DNA of 64,000 nt, taken from Bradyrhizobium sp. 138 (GTDB lineage: Bacteria > Pseudomonadota > Alphaproteobacteria > Rhizobiales > Xanthobacteraceae). Shown here in pieces: positions 25,528 through 34,488 of the stretch. The translations under genes were made by a program, and so were the position numbers. Location: NCBI RefSeq assembly GCF_023074075.1, contig NZ_JADPKT010000033.1, positions 355,421 to 419,420 on the forward strand, in the 5' to 3' direction. The notes beneath the pieces were generated by a model. That model did not search any database and was not told the DNA's origin. It was given only the letters and a program-made list of their open reading frames with translations. Positions within the stretch are counted from its first letter, which is position 1. Each line of letters starts with the position of its first letter.

Positions 25528-26342
25528 TGAGCGGACGCAAGCGAACTCTCGAAGCGTTCAGCTTCGAGCTGGTCATGACGCTGGTCGCGATCATCGCGCT
25601 GATCATCATCATCGCACCCTCACTCGTGGTGCTGATCGTCTCCTTCACCAGCGGCTTCTCGCTGCGCTTCCCGCCGCCGGGCTATTCGATGCGCTGGTAT
25701 GTCGAGCTGTGGAATGCCTGGCAGCTGCATTTCGCCGCCAAGAACAGCCTGATCGTGGCGCTATGGGCAACTGGCCTGTCGGTCGTGCTCGGCGTCGCCG
25801 CGGCGCTCGCGATCTCACGATCGCGGACGCTGTCGGCGCGGCTGCTCGATTCCCTCTTCATGTCGCCGCTGGTGCTGCCGGCGCTGGCCTTCGGCCTTGC
25901 GGCCCTGATGCTGTTCTCGCTGGTCGGCCTGCCGGTGTCCCCGCTGACGCTGGTAATCGGCCACACCGTGGTCTGCGTGCCCTATGTCGTGCGCAACACG
26001 GTTGCTGCGCTGGCGCAGCTGGAGCCGACCCTGCTCGAAAGCTCGGCGGTGCTGGGCGCGAGCCGGCTCTACACGTTCTATCGCATCGTATTGCCGCTGA
26101 TCCGGCCGGGCATCATCGCGGGCGCCTTCATCGCCTTCATGTCGTCCTTCGACAACGTCCCGGTGTCACTGTTCCTGCGCGATGCCGCGACCGACATGCT
26201 GCCGATCCGGATGTGGCAGGACCTCGAGGGCAAGCTCGACGTGACCATCGCCGCACTGTCGGGCGTGCTGATCATCGCGACCGTCGCGCTGGTTGCGGTG
26301 ATGGAGCGCGTCACCGGCCTGTCGCGGCGGCTGACGAGCTGA
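25524..26342 (+). CDS. ABC transporter permease, PotC-like
   Basis: Permease of 272 residues starting at ATG 25524 within the ATGA overlap; the frame is open earlier but that part lies inside the PotB gene. Six hydrophobic segments and the EAA loop (LLESSAVLGASRLYTFYRIVLPLI in parts) are clear. Its TGA is followed directly by the TGA of the convergent transthyretin-like gene, forming TGATCA at 26340-26345. Confidence 0.92.
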   Translation: MMSGRKRTLEAFSFELVMTLVAIIALIIIIAPSLVVLIVSFTSGFSLRFPPPGYSMRWYVELWNAWQLHFAAKNSLIVALWATGLSVVLGVAAALAISRSRTLSARLLDSLFMSPLVLPALAFGLAALMLFSLVGLPVSPLTLVIGHTVVCVPYVVRNTVAALAQLEPTLLESSAVLGASRLYTFYRIVLPLIRPGIIAGAFIAFMSSFDNVPVSLFLRDAATDMLPIRMWQDLEGKLDVTIAALSGVLIIATVALVAVMERVTGLSRRLTS

Positions 26343-26678
26343 TCAGGCGCCTCGGAACAGCGAATAGCCCCAGCGGGTGAATTTCAGCGGCAGATGAAAA
26401 TGCTCGTTAACGTTCTTGATGCGGAAGCGGAACGGCGTCACGGTCAGGAAGCCGTCGCTGTCGCCAAAAAATTCACCGAGATGAAACAAAACTTCGTACT
26501 CGCCCGCCGTCACACCCGCGCCTTGCGCGACCGAATGATCGAGCACGCCGTTGGCGCCGAGCCGTCCGTCGGCGATGCGCAGCCGCTCCGGATCGATCCG
26601 CCAGATCTCGACGCGCAGCCCCTGCGCAGGCCGCCCGCTCGCCACATCAACCGCATGAATGGAAATACCGCCTGCCAC
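26343..26678 (-). CDS. Transthyretin-like protein of the hydroxyisourate hydrolase family, altered active site
   Basis: A 111-residue protein of HIU-hydrolase length. The start is GTG 26678, with GGGAG 7 nt upstream. His8 (SIHAVDV) and the HFHLPL histidines near residue 93-95 match the canonical His9 and His98 positions. The catalytic Arg of the NxDGR motif aligns with Val45 in GANGV, and the C-terminal signature YRGS is FRGA. An alternative alignment using ADGR at 36-39 needs two compensating indels. Classical HIU hydrolases keep the Arg and YRGS, so the reaction here may differ or be lost. No uricase or OHCU decarboxylase is in the window. Confidence 0.8.
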   Translation of the reverse strand: MAGGISIHAVDVASGRPAQGLRVEIWRIDPERLRIADGRLGANGVLDHSVAQGAGVTAGEYEVLFHLGEFFGDSDGFLTVTPFRFRIKNVNEHFHLPLKFTRWGYSLFRGA

Positions 26679-26704
26679 AATGTTGCTCCCGTGAACGCAG
26701 CGCC

Positions 26705-27901
26705 ATGGTAGGCGCAAACACGTACCTTCGGCCAGCACCCCCGCTGCTGCCGGCACTCGGCGCGATGACCTCGCTCCAGGCGCTGGTGGCTCTGGCCTTG
26801 TTCGCGCCGGGCGTGGTTGCGCCCCGCGCCCATATCGAGGTCTGGCAGCTCTCGTTGTTTTCCTGCGCGGTGTTTGTCGTCGGCATTCCCGCCTCGTTCT
26901 GGGGCGGCAGCTTGATCGCCCGGGTCGGCTCACTGCGGATCGCGAGCCTGTGCGCGGCGGCGATCGTCGTTGGCATGGCGCTGGCTTCGCTCGGCTCGAG
27001 CGCTGCCTTGCTGGCCGCAGGCCTCTGCCTCGGCCTTGCCATGGGGCCCGAGACGCCGGCGAGCGCGGCGCTGCTGGCACGGCTCGTAACCGCCGAGCGG
27101 CGCGCCTTCGTGTTCTCGGTGCGCCAGACTGGCAACCAGATCGGCGCGGTCTGCGGCTCGCTCGCCCTGCCCGCGATCGCCATCGCATTCGGGCCGGCCT
27201 GGTGCTATGCGGCCGTTGCTGCCTTGGCGCTGCTGGCGATCCTGCTGTTCGAGCGGCTGCGGCCGGCCTACGCCGGCAAGCTCGTCCCACCCCCAAAGCT
27301 GGATCTCCGTGCACGGCTGGCGCTCGTCACCGCGGACCCGCGCATCGCGATGCTGGCACTGGCCTCGATGCCATTCAGTGCCATGCAGGTCTCGCTGAAC
27401 ACCGTATTCGTCACGCTCGGCACCCGCGAGCTCGGCCTCAGCCATATCGAGGCCGGCATGGCGCTCGCCTGCGCGCAGGCCGGCGGCCTGGTCGGCCGTC
27501 TGGGTTGGGGCTATGTCGCGATGCGGCTCGACGCCTCACGCGGCGTTCTCGTCGTGATCGGCCTCGGCATGGCGTTCTGCGCCGCGTTGCTCGGCCTCGA
27601 CGGCGCATCGCTCGGCCGTACCTGGCAGTTTGCGGTCGCGGCACTGTTCGGCCTGACGGCCTCGGGCTGGAACGGCGTCTTCATCGCCGAGATCGCCCGC
27701 CTCGCCCCGCAGGACCGGATCGGCGAGACCACGGGTGCGGTACTGACCGCCTCCTATATGGGCCTGCTGGCCGCACCGGTGCTGGTTTCGATCCTCGACG
27801 GCGCGGCCGGCCTCGGCGCGGCCTTCTTCGCCTTGGCGTGCCTTGCGCTCTGCGGGACATTGGCGCTGATCTGGGGAGGCCATGACCAAGCCGGTCAATA
27901 G
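26705..27901 (+). CDS. MFS transporter
   Basis: Major facilitator carrier of 398 residues with about twelve hydrophobic segments and the usual central loop near residue 190-210. A family-like motif G-x-L-x-D/R-R is weak (GGSLIARVGSLR in the loop after helix 2). It is divergent from the transthyretin-like gene by 26 bp and overlaps the following amidase gene by 20 bp, so carrier and amidase are probably co-expressed. It could export a waste product or import an amide. ATG 26705 is used; ATG 26765 (MTSLQALV) is an alternative. Confidence 0.85.
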   Translation: MVGANTYLRPAPPLLPALGAMTSLQALVALALFAPGVVAPRAHIEVWQLSLFSCAVFVVGIPASFWGGSLIARVGSLRIASLCAAAIVVGMALASLGSSAALLAAGLCLGLAMGPETPASAALLARLVTAERRAFVFSVRQTGNQIGAVCGSLALPAIAIAFGPAWCYAAVAALALLAILLFERLRPAYAGKLVPPPKLDLRARLALVTADPRIAMLALASMPFSAMQVSLNTVFVTLGTRELGLSHIEAGMALACAQAGGLVGRLGWGYVAMRLDASRGVLVVIGLGMAFCAALLGLDGASLGRTWQFAVAALFGLTASGWNGVFIAEIARLAPQDRIGETTGAVLTASYMGLLAAPVLVSILDGAAGLGAAFFALACLALCGTLALIWGGHDQAGQ

Positions 27902-29249
27902 CGCGCGCGACATTGCAGCCGACGTCACCGCCGGGCGGACAAGCGCGGTCGAGGCCGCCATGGCCGCGCTCGCGCGCATCGAGGCCGCCAAGGCGCTGAA
28001 CGCCGTCGTGACCATCGATCCCACGCGCACGCTTGCCGACGCTATGGCTGTCGACGAGCGCCTGCGCGCCGGCGAGACGATGCCGCTCGCCGGCGTCCCC
28101 GTCGTCGTCAAGGACAACATCTGGGCCGCTGGCTGGCGCGTGACGCAGGGCTCGCGCCTGTTCGCCGATTTCGTCGCGCCGCAGGATGCAATCGCGATCG
28201 AGCGGCTGCGTCGGGCCGGTGCCGTCATCGTCGGCATCGGAGCGACGTCCGAGTTCGCCTGCAAGGGCGTCACCACCTCACCGCTCTATGGTCCGACGCG
28301 GCATCCTCTCAATCCCGCGCTGACACCGGGCGGCTCGTCCGGCGGTCCGGCTGTCGCGGTCGCAGCCGGCCTCGTACCGCTCGCGATCGGCACCGATGCT
28401 GGCGGCTCCAGCCGCAGGCCGCCCGCCCATGTCGGTGTCGCCGGGTTCAAGCCATCCTATGGCGCAATTCCTTATGGGCCCGGCTTCGCCGAACCGTTCT
28501 TCGGCCTCTCCGTCATCGCGCCGATCGCGTCTGATGTGGCCGATATCGCGCTGGCATTCGAAGCCATGGTCGGCGGCGATCCGCGCGACCCGGATTCCGC
28601 AACGATCGCTCGCGATAGCGGCGAGCTCTCGGGCTTGCGCATCGCTTTCTCGCCGCGCCTTGGACTTGATGCCGCCGTTGATCGGGCCGTCGCCGACGGC
28701 TTCTCATTGGCCGTCGAGCGTCTCGCGGCGGCTGGGCTACGGATCGCCCAATGTGATCCCGCCTGGCCTCCGGATGCGACCGAACAGGCCATCATGCCGC
28801 TTCAACATGCAGGTCTCGCCGCCCTCTATGGCGATGTCTTCCGCCAGGATCCAAGCCTGTTCGATCCTGATATCGCGGGCCAGATCGAGCGGGGACTGTC
28901 GTGGTCGGGCGCAGAAGTCGCTGGGGCGCTGCTCGCAAGCGCTGCCATCGCCAGGGCATTTGCGGCGCTCTTCGGCGAGATCGACCTGCTGCTGACGCCA
29001 ACCGTCCCCTGCGTCGCGTGGCCATTGACGCAGCTCGGCCCGGACACGATCGGCGGAGAAGCTGCGAGCGCGCGCGCCCACGCGATGTTCACGCCCTTTG
29101 TCAATCATGCCCACCTGCCGGCGATTTCGATTCCGTGCGGAACGGATCGGAGCGGATTGCCCTTCGGCCTTCAGATCATCGCCGCGCGCGGACAAGACCG
29201 CACGCTCCTTGGAGCAGCGCAACAGATTGAGGCAGTGCTGCGAACGTAA
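27882..29249 (+). CDS. Amidase signature family enzyme
   Basis: Second amidase of the region, 455 residues. The triad is Lys77 (VVVKDNIWAAG), Ser152-Ser153 (GGSSGGPA) and Ser176 (GTDAGGSSRRP). The residue after GGSSGG is Pro instead of the usual Ser. The closing C-terminal segment SIPCGTDRSGLPFGLQIIAARG is typical. It starts inside the MFS gene (20-bp overlap). It may complete amide or carbamoyl cleavage after ring opening, since no other carbamoylase is seen. Confidence 0.9.
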   Translation: MTKPVNSARDIAADVTAGRTSAVEAAMAALARIEAAKALNAVVTIDPTRTLADAMAVDERLRAGETMPLAGVPVVVKDNIWAAGWRVTQGSRLFADFVAPQDAIAIERLRRAGAVIVGIGATSEFACKGVTTSPLYGPTRHPLNPALTPGGSSGGPAVAVAAGLVPLAIGTDAGGSSRRPPAHVGVAGFKPSYGAIPYGPGFAEPFFGLSVIAPIASDVADIALAFEAMVGGDPRDPDSATIARDSGELSGLRIAFSPRLGLDAAVDRAVADGFSLAVERLAAAGLRIAQCDPAWPPDATEQAIMPLQHAGLAALYGDVFRQDPSLFDPDIAGQIERGLSWSGAEVAGALLASAAIARAFAALFGEIDLLLTPTVPCVAWPLTQLGPDTIGGEAASARAHAMFTPFVNHAHLPAISIPCGTDRSGLPFGLQIIAARGQDRTLLGAAQQIEAVLRT

Positions 29250-29409
29250 AGCCTGCCGTCGCGAGACACTGGTCTAGTTGCGTCGCTTCATCCCGCCCCG
29301 CTGGGAGGGTCGATGCAATTGGAACCGCTGCCTGTGAAGTGGCTCACATCGCGCCAGACAATGTAGGTCTATCAGTCGTGCCGGGTGGACATGGCAGACG
29401 GAGATGCGC

Positions 29410-29613
29410 ATGAAACGCCTCGTGCTCTCGCTTACCGCGGCCCTGATTCTGGCCGGTGCGGCCAGCACTGTGCTCAAATCGCATGCCCTGTTCCGTTCCG
29501 GTCAGAGCGGCATGGCGTCCATCCAAAGCATGCAGACAGGTCAAACGGCCCGGCTCCCCGAACAGGACATCCAGGATCGTTCCGTCCTGTTCGGCAAAGA
29601 GCCGGCCCCATAG
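29410..29613 (+). CDS. Small secreted protein of unknown function
   Basis: 67-residue ORF with a clear signal peptide or anchor (MKRLVLSLTAALILAGAAS) and a short polar tail rich in Gln and Ser. ATG 29410 is preferred to ATG 29404 because GACGGAG lies 6 nt upstream. It is not recognised from a known family. It is convergent with the formate dehydrogenase operon, with 30 bp between stops. Confidence 0.6.
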   Translation: MKRLVLSLTAALILAGAASTVLKSHALFRSGQSGMASIQSMQTGQTARLPEQDIQDRSVLFGKEPAP

Positions 29614-29620
29614 AGCCGGC
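29601..29620. terminator. Possible weak bidirectional terminator
   Basis: GCCGGC repeats itself across the 8-nt loop CCCATAGA, giving a 6-bp GC stem at the end of the small secreted gene and facing the end of the formate dehydrogenase operon. There is no strong T-run, so termination is only a suggestion. Confidence 0.3.
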
Positions 29621-29643
29621 TGCCCGCTTTCAGGCTGCGCAAA

Positions 29644-30645
29644 TTACTCCGCCGCCGCGGTTGCGGGCTGCGGTTGTCCGTCGTTCGGTCCCGTTCGCGC
29701 CTTCTGCTCGTCGAGCCAGAGGCTGTGGTGCTCGCGGGCCCAGTTGACGTCGACTTCGCCCGAGCCCATGGCCTCGAAGGCACCTTCCATCCCGATGGTG
29801 CCGATATAGATGTGCCCGATCATCGCCGCGACGAACAGGACCGCGACGATCGAGTGGACGATCTGGGCCATTTGCATGCCCTGGATTCCCGTGCCGTAGA
29901 ACGGGAACATCAGCGCATAGCCGCTCGCCGCGACGAGCCCACCACCGATCACGACGATCCAGTAGATCATCTTCTGGCCGCCATTGAAGCGATAGGCCGG
30001 CGGATGATCATGCCCGATCATCCCGCCGCCGCGCTTCGCCCATTCGACATCCACCTTGTTCGGGATGTTGCCGCCGATCCACATCAGGAAGATCAGGACG
30101 ACGCCGAGGGTGAACGGGAAGCTCAGATAGTTGTGGGCGTACTTTCCCCATTGCGACCATTCCGAGAAAGCCTCCAAGCCCATCAAGGGCAGCAGCAACG
30201 GCCGACCGAACGTGATGTTGAGCCCGGAAATGGCCAGGACGATGAAGCAGGTTGCGGTCAGCCAGTGCACGAACCGCTCAAATGCGTTGAACCGCACGAT
30301 GGTGCGGCCCGACCGTCCGGCCTCGAGACGCACCATCCCGACGGTGAGATAAAAGATCACGATACCTGCGATCATGCCGAGGATCGCGATGCCGCCGATC
30401 CAAGGCAGCGTTACATTGCGGAAGTCCCGCCACTCCCGTCCCTGCGGCTGCTCGAGAACGCCGGAGCGCTGATCCGGAATGCTGACGCGCCCCTGGACCC
30501 GGTTGAGCTCTTGCAGAAGCTGCTGCTCCTTGACCGCGCTTGCAGTCGGATTCACCTGTTGCGCACTTGCGGGGGCCACCGTTACCAAAACAAGCAGCGC
30601 CCAGGCGCCCAGCGCCAGACGAATGAACCTTCCAAACGACGCCAT
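29644..30645 (-). CDS. Formate dehydrogenase gamma subunit (cytochrome b)
   Basis: Membrane cytochrome b subunit, 333 residues, that passes electrons from the iron-sulfur subunit to quinone. It has a signal-like N-terminal hydrophobic segment ending near APASAQQ, a roughly 90-residue periplasmic region, then a first anchor helix and a four-helix cytochrome b core with candidate haem histidines (NAFERFVHWLTATCF, YAHNYLSFPF, MIGHIYIG). The extra N-terminal helix and loop are typical of the longer rhizobial type. ATG 30645 follows GGAGG at 5 nt. Last gene of the fdh operon. Confidence 0.9.
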   Translation of the reverse strand: MASFGRFIRLALGAWALLVLVTVAPASAQQVNPTASAVKEQQLLQELNRVQGRVSIPDQRSGVLEQPQGREWRDFRNVTLPWIGGIAILGMIAGIVIFYLTVGMVRLEAGRSGRTIVRFNAFERFVHWLTATCFIVLAISGLNITFGRPLLLPLMGLEAFSEWSQWGKYAHNYLSFPFTLGVVLIFLMWIGGNIPNKVDVEWAKRGGGMIGHDHPPAYRFNGGQKMIYWIVVIGGGLVAASGYALMFPFYGTGIQGMQMAQIVHSIVAVLFVAAMIGHIYIGTIGMEGAFEAMGSGEVDVNWAREHHSLWLDEQKARTGPNDGQPQPATAAAE

Positions 30646-30684
30646 CACGTCCTCCCCGGTCTTGCGCGCCCTCGGCTGCCCACG

Positions 30685-31281
30685 TCAGGACTCGATTGTC
30701 TCGCGATAGGCGGTCTTCCAGCCCCATGCGCCCGAGCCGTAGCCGCGCTTCATGACGCGCTCCTTGTAGATCTGCGCAATGATCTCGCCGTCGCCCGCAA
30801 GCAACGACTTGGTCGAGCACATTTCGGCGCAGAGCGGCAGCTTGCCTTCGGCCAGCCGGTTCGCGCCGTATTTCTCGTATTCCTCCTTGCTGCCATCGGC
30901 CTCCGGGCCGCCGGCGCAATAGGTGCACTTGTCCATCTTGCCGCGAGAGCCGAAATTCCCGACCTTCGGGTATTGCGGCGCACCGAACGGACAGGCGTAG
31001 AAGCAATAGCCGCAACCGATGCAAAGATCCTTGGAATGCAGCACCACGGCATCCGCGGTGGTGTAGAAGCAGTTCACCGGACACACGGCCGCACAGGGCG
31101 CGTCGGTACAATGCATACAGGCCATCGAGATCGAGCGCTCGCCAGGCTTGCCGTCGTTGATGGTGACGACGCGGCGCCGGTTGATGCCCCAGGGCACCTC
31201 ATGCTCGTTCTTGCAGGCGGTGACGCAGGCGTTGCACTCGATGCAGCGATCAGCGTCGCAGAGAAATTTCATACGTGCCAT
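30685..31281 (-). CDS. Formate dehydrogenase beta subunit, four [4Fe-4S] ferredoxin
   Basis: Electron-transfer subunit of 198 residues with four cysteine groups: CIECNACVTACK, CMHCTDAPCAAVCP, CIGCGYCFYACPFG and the split CTYCAG...CAEMC. No C-terminal membrane anchor is visible, so it is shorter than E. coli FdnH. It lies 11 bp after the alpha gene and 39 bp before the gamma start. It has no signal of its own and probably rides with the Tat-exported alpha subunit. Confidence 0.93.
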   Translation of the reverse strand: MARMKFLCDADRCIECNACVTACKNEHEVPWGINRRRVVTINDGKPGERSISMACMHCTDAPCAAVCPVNCFYTTADAVVLHSKDLCIGCGYCFYACPFGAPQYPKVGNFGSRGKMDKCTYCAGGPEADGSKEEYEKYGANRLAEGKLPLCAEMCSTKSLLAGDGEIIAQIYKERVMKRGYGSGAWGWKTAYRETIES

Positions 31282-31292
31282 CGTCGTTGCTC

Positions 31293-34235
31293 CTATGCCG
31301 CCGCAATCTGGCAGAGAGTGACCTTGGTCTCCTGCATGTTCGTCGCGGGGTCGTATCCGTAGGTGGTGATCGTGTTGGCGCTTTCACCGAGCACGATCGG
31401 GTCGGTGCCCTTCGGGTAGTTGCCGCGGAGATCTTTGCCCCCAAGCCAGCCACCGAAGTGGAAGGGCATCCAGGCAACTCCCTTGCCGACGCGTTCGGTG
31501 ACGAGCGCCTTCATCTTCGCCCTGGAATTGTTCTCGGCACCGGTGACCCAAACCCAGCCACCGTCCTTGACACCGCGCTCGGCGGCATCGGCAGGATTGA
31601 TCTCGATGAACATGTCCTGCTGCAATTCGGCGAGCCACGGGTTGGTTCGGGTCTCCTCGCCGCCGCCCTCATATTCGACCAGCCGGCCGGACGACAGGAT
31701 GAGCGGGAACTGTTTTGCAATACCCCTCTCCACCGCCGCCTTCTGCACGGAAAACCCGATATTCGGCATCCGGAACTGCTTGGCGTCGGGCAGCGTCGGA
31801 TATTTGGCGACGAGGTCGACGCGCGGCGTGTAGATCGGCTCGCGGTGAACAGGGATCGGGTCGGGCAAGCCGAAGGCATTCATGCGCGCCTTGCCGTTGC
31901 CGTAGGGAACGCAGCCATGCGCCAGCGCGACACGCTGGATGCCGCCCGACAGGTCGAGCGCCCACGACACCGCGTCCGGAGTCGCCGGATTGACCTTATT
32001 GATCACGGCCATTTCGGCTTCGGTGAGCTCGGTGTCCCAGCCGAGCTTCTTCAAACTCGCGAGCGTGAATTCCGGATAGCCGTCCTGGATGCCCGACCCC
32101 AGCGAGTACGAGCCATCCGCGAGCAGGCTCACCTTGCGCGTCGTGCCGTCCGGCAGCTTCTCCTCGCGCTCGATGCCGAACCGCGGCCGGAACGTGCCGC
32201 CGCCGTCCATCACGTGCAGATTGGTGTTGTAGAGCAGCGGCGTGCCGGGATGCTTGACCTCCGGTGCTCCCCAGCATGGCCAGGGCAGACCGTAATAGTC
32301 GCCGCCGACCTCGGGATCGTCCTTCGGTGCCCGCATGCTCAGCATGTCGAACTTGGCCTGGTTCTTCATGTGAGCCTTGAGGCGCTCGGGCGATTGTCCG
32401 CAATAGCCGGTCGACCAGCTGCCGCGGTTCATCTCGCGCAGTACATCTTCCGCTTCAGGAAGATTGTTCTCGACCTTGATTTTCTTGAACATCTGGTCGG
32501 CGAAACCGAGCTTCTTCGCCATCAGGTAGATGACCTCGAGATCATCCTTCGATTCAAAGATTGGCTTCACGATCTGCTCGCCCCATTGCAGCGAGCGGTT
32601 GGAGGCGACGCGCGACCCCTTGCATTCGAATTGCGTGGCGACCGGCAGAATGTAGACGCCATCCTTGCGGCCCGCCTCGACGGCGAGCGAGGCCCAGGTC
32701 GTCGGATGCGGGTCGGCAATGACGAGCAGCTCGAGCGCCTTCAGACCATTGAGGGACTCAGGAATGCGGGTGATGCTGTTGGAGGCGTGTCCCTGCACGA
32801 ACACCGCCTTCACATTGTCTTTCTGCGCGACCTGATCCTTGGGCAGCGTCACCGCCTCGAACCAGCGGGTCAGCGGAATGCCCGGGGTTTCCATGATCTG
32901 CTTGGAGTCGAAGCGGGATTTCAGGAAGTCATAATCGACCTCCCAGACTCGCGACCAATGCTTCCAGGCGCCTTCGGCGAGGCCGTAGTAGAACGGCAGC
33001 GTGACGATATCGAGCCCGACATCGGTCGCACCCTGCACGTTGTCGTGGCCACGGAAAATGTTCGCTCCCATGCCCGCTCCGCCGACATTGCCGGTCATCA
33101 GCAGCAGGATGCAACTGGCGCGCACATTGGCGGTGCCGACGGTCTTTTGGGTCTGGCCCATGGCCCAGATGAGGGTTGCCGGCTTCTCGGTGGCGAACAT
33201 CTTGGCGACGCGCTTGAGCTGCTCGCCGGGAATACCGGTGACGCGCTCGACTTCTTCCGGAGGCCACTTCTCAACCTCCTTCTTGATGTCGTCGAAACCG
33301 TAGACGCGCTGCCGGATGAACTCCTTGTCCTCCCAGCCGTTCTGGAGGATGTGCCACATCATGCCGTAGAGTATGGGGATGTCGGTGCCCGGCCGCATCC
33401 GCACATATTCGGTTGCATGCGCGGCCGTGCGCGTCAGGCGCGGGTCGATGACGACAAAGTTGGCCTTTTGCAGCTCCTTGCCCTCAAGTAGATGTTGCAG
33501 CGATACCGGATGCGCTTCGGCCGGATTGCCGCCCAGGACGACCTGTGTCTTCGCATTGCGGATATCATTGTAGCTGTTGGTCATCGCGCCGTAGCCCCAG
33601 GTATTGGCGACGCCGGTGACGGTAGTCGAATGGCAGATGCGGGCCTGGTGATCGGTGTTGTTGGTTCCCCAGAACGCACCGAGCTTGCGGAACAGGTAGG
33701 CGCCTTCGTTGGTCATCTTGGCCGAGCCGAGCCAATAGACGGAATCAGGGCCCGACTTCTCGCGCACGGCTTGAAGCTTGTCTCCAATCTCGTTGATCGC
33801 GGTCTCCCAGGACACGCGTGTCCACTGCCCGCCCACAAGCTTCATCGGATAGCGCAGCCGCCGCTCACTGTGCACGAGTTCGCGCACCGAAGCACCCTTG
33901 GCGCAATGCGAGCCTCGATTGATCGGCGAATCCCAGCTGGGCTCCTGGCCGATCCATACGCCGTTCAAGACCTCGGCCGTCACCGTACAGCCAACCGAGC
34001 AATGCGTGCAGATGCTCTTGCGGACGGTCGCGCCTGCGGTGAGCGGACCGGCCTGAGCTGCTTCCGCCTTACGCACGCTGCCGAGCGGCATGGTGCCAAG
34101 CGCAGCAAGCGCGCCGCCGGCCAGGCCGGACTTGCGCAGGAAGCTGCGGCGGTCGAGACCGCCGGCCTGGCCCGCAAGGGATTCGGCGACGGAACCTCGG
34201 CGATCGGAATGCTGGTGTGTTCGCTTGATAAGCAC
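31293..34235 (-). CDS. Formate dehydrogenase alpha subunit (Mo/W-bis-MGD), Cys type, Tat-exported
   Basis: Catalytic subunit of 980 residues oxidising formate to CO2 at the periplasmic face. A twin-arginine signal (DRRSFLRKSG, Arg29-30) leads. The [4Fe-4S] ligands are Cys76, 79, 83 and 111, and the metal ligand is Cys201 followed by His202 (HQARICH), where E. coli FdnG has selenocysteine. The GAMTN segment and the C-terminal dinucleotide-binding domain complete the family pattern. GTG 34235 is the start, with GGGAGG 6 nt before it. The operon order is HTH-TorD, Tat leader protein, alpha, beta, gamma. Confidence 0.95.
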   Translation of the reverse strand: MLIKRTHQHSDRRGSVAESLAGQAGGLDRRSFLRKSGLAGGALAALGTMPLGSVRKAEAAQAGPLTAGATVRKSICTHCSVGCTVTAEVLNGVWIGQEPSWDSPINRGSHCAKGASVRELVHSERRLRYPMKLVGGQWTRVSWETAINEIGDKLQAVREKSGPDSVYWLGSAKMTNEGAYLFRKLGAFWGTNNTDHQARICHSTTVTGVANTWGYGAMTNSYNDIRNAKTQVVLGGNPAEAHPVSLQHLLEGKELQKANFVVIDPRLTRTAAHATEYVRMRPGTDIPILYGMMWHILQNGWEDKEFIRQRVYGFDDIKKEVEKWPPEEVERVTGIPGEQLKRVAKMFATEKPATLIWAMGQTQKTVGTANVRASCILLLMTGNVGGAGMGANIFRGHDNVQGATDVGLDIVTLPFYYGLAEGAWKHWSRVWEVDYDFLKSRFDSKQIMETPGIPLTRWFEAVTLPKDQVAQKDNVKAVFVQGHASNSITRIPESLNGLKALELLVIADPHPTTWASLAVEAGRKDGVYILPVATQFECKGSRVASNRSLQWGEQIVKPIFESKDDLEVIYLMAKKLGFADQMFKKIKVENNLPEAEDVLREMNRGSWSTGYCGQSPERLKAHMKNQAKFDMLSMRAPKDDPEVGGDYYGLPWPCWGAPEVKHPGTPLLYNTNLHVMDGGGTFRPRFGIEREEKLPDGTTRKVSLLADGSYSLGSGIQDGYPEFTLASLKKLGWDTELTEAEMAVINKVNPATPDAVSWALDLSGGIQRVALAHGCVPYGNGKARMNAFGLPDPIPVHREPIYTPRVDLVAKYPTLPDAKQFRMPNIGFSVQKAAVERGIAKQFPLILSSGRLVEYEGGGEETRTNPWLAELQQDMFIEINPADAAERGVKDGGWVWVTGAENNSRAKMKALVTERVGKGVAWMPFHFGGWLGGKDLRGNYPKGTDPIVLGESANTITTYGYDPATNMQETKVTLCQIAAA

Positions 34236-34249
34236 GGGCAGCCTCCCTC

Positions 34250-34459
34250 TCAGGCCGGATAACGGTTGACGCGGTAGAACGCCTTCACGTGATCGGATTC
34301 CTTGTAACGCGCCTTGCGCTTCTCATCGTTGTTTTCGCTGTCCGCTTGCGCCGACCCGACCAACGGCGTCGCAAGCGCAGCGCCGGCGCCGACCGTGCCG
34401 ATGCCGACCTGGCGCAGGAAGTCGCGGCGTCCGACCTTTGCTTTCGTCTCGTCACTCAT
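34250..34459 (-). CDS. Formate dehydrogenase region small Tat-signal protein
   Basis: 69-residue protein that is mostly a twin-arginine signal (GRRDFLRQVGIG, Arg11-12) with a short charged tail ending in VKAFYRVNRYPA. Such small Tat-leader proteins are regularly found directly before fdh alpha genes in proteobacteria and are of uncertain role. ATG 34459 has GGGAGAG upstream. It lies 14 bp before the alpha gene. Confidence 0.88.
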   Translation of the reverse strand: MSDETKAKVGRRDFLRQVGIGTVGAGAALATPLVGSAQADSENNDEKRKARYKESDHVKAFYRVNRYPA

Positions 34460-34488
34460 CGCATCTCTCCCGGACCGACGCGCGTCGA

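Noticed and set aside
4226..29249. Nicotinate (nic) degradation cluster
   Set aside because: MarR, Mo-hydroxylase, an alpha/beta hydrolase, an amidase and a maleate-isomerase relative recall nic genes, but NicC-type monooxygenase and NicX-type dioxygenase are absent and the isomerase relative lacks its first Cys.
31275..33491. Long plus-strand open frame opposite fdhA
   Set aside because: Antisense shadow in GC-rich coding DNA; no family motif, while the minus strand encodes an intact formate dehydrogenase.
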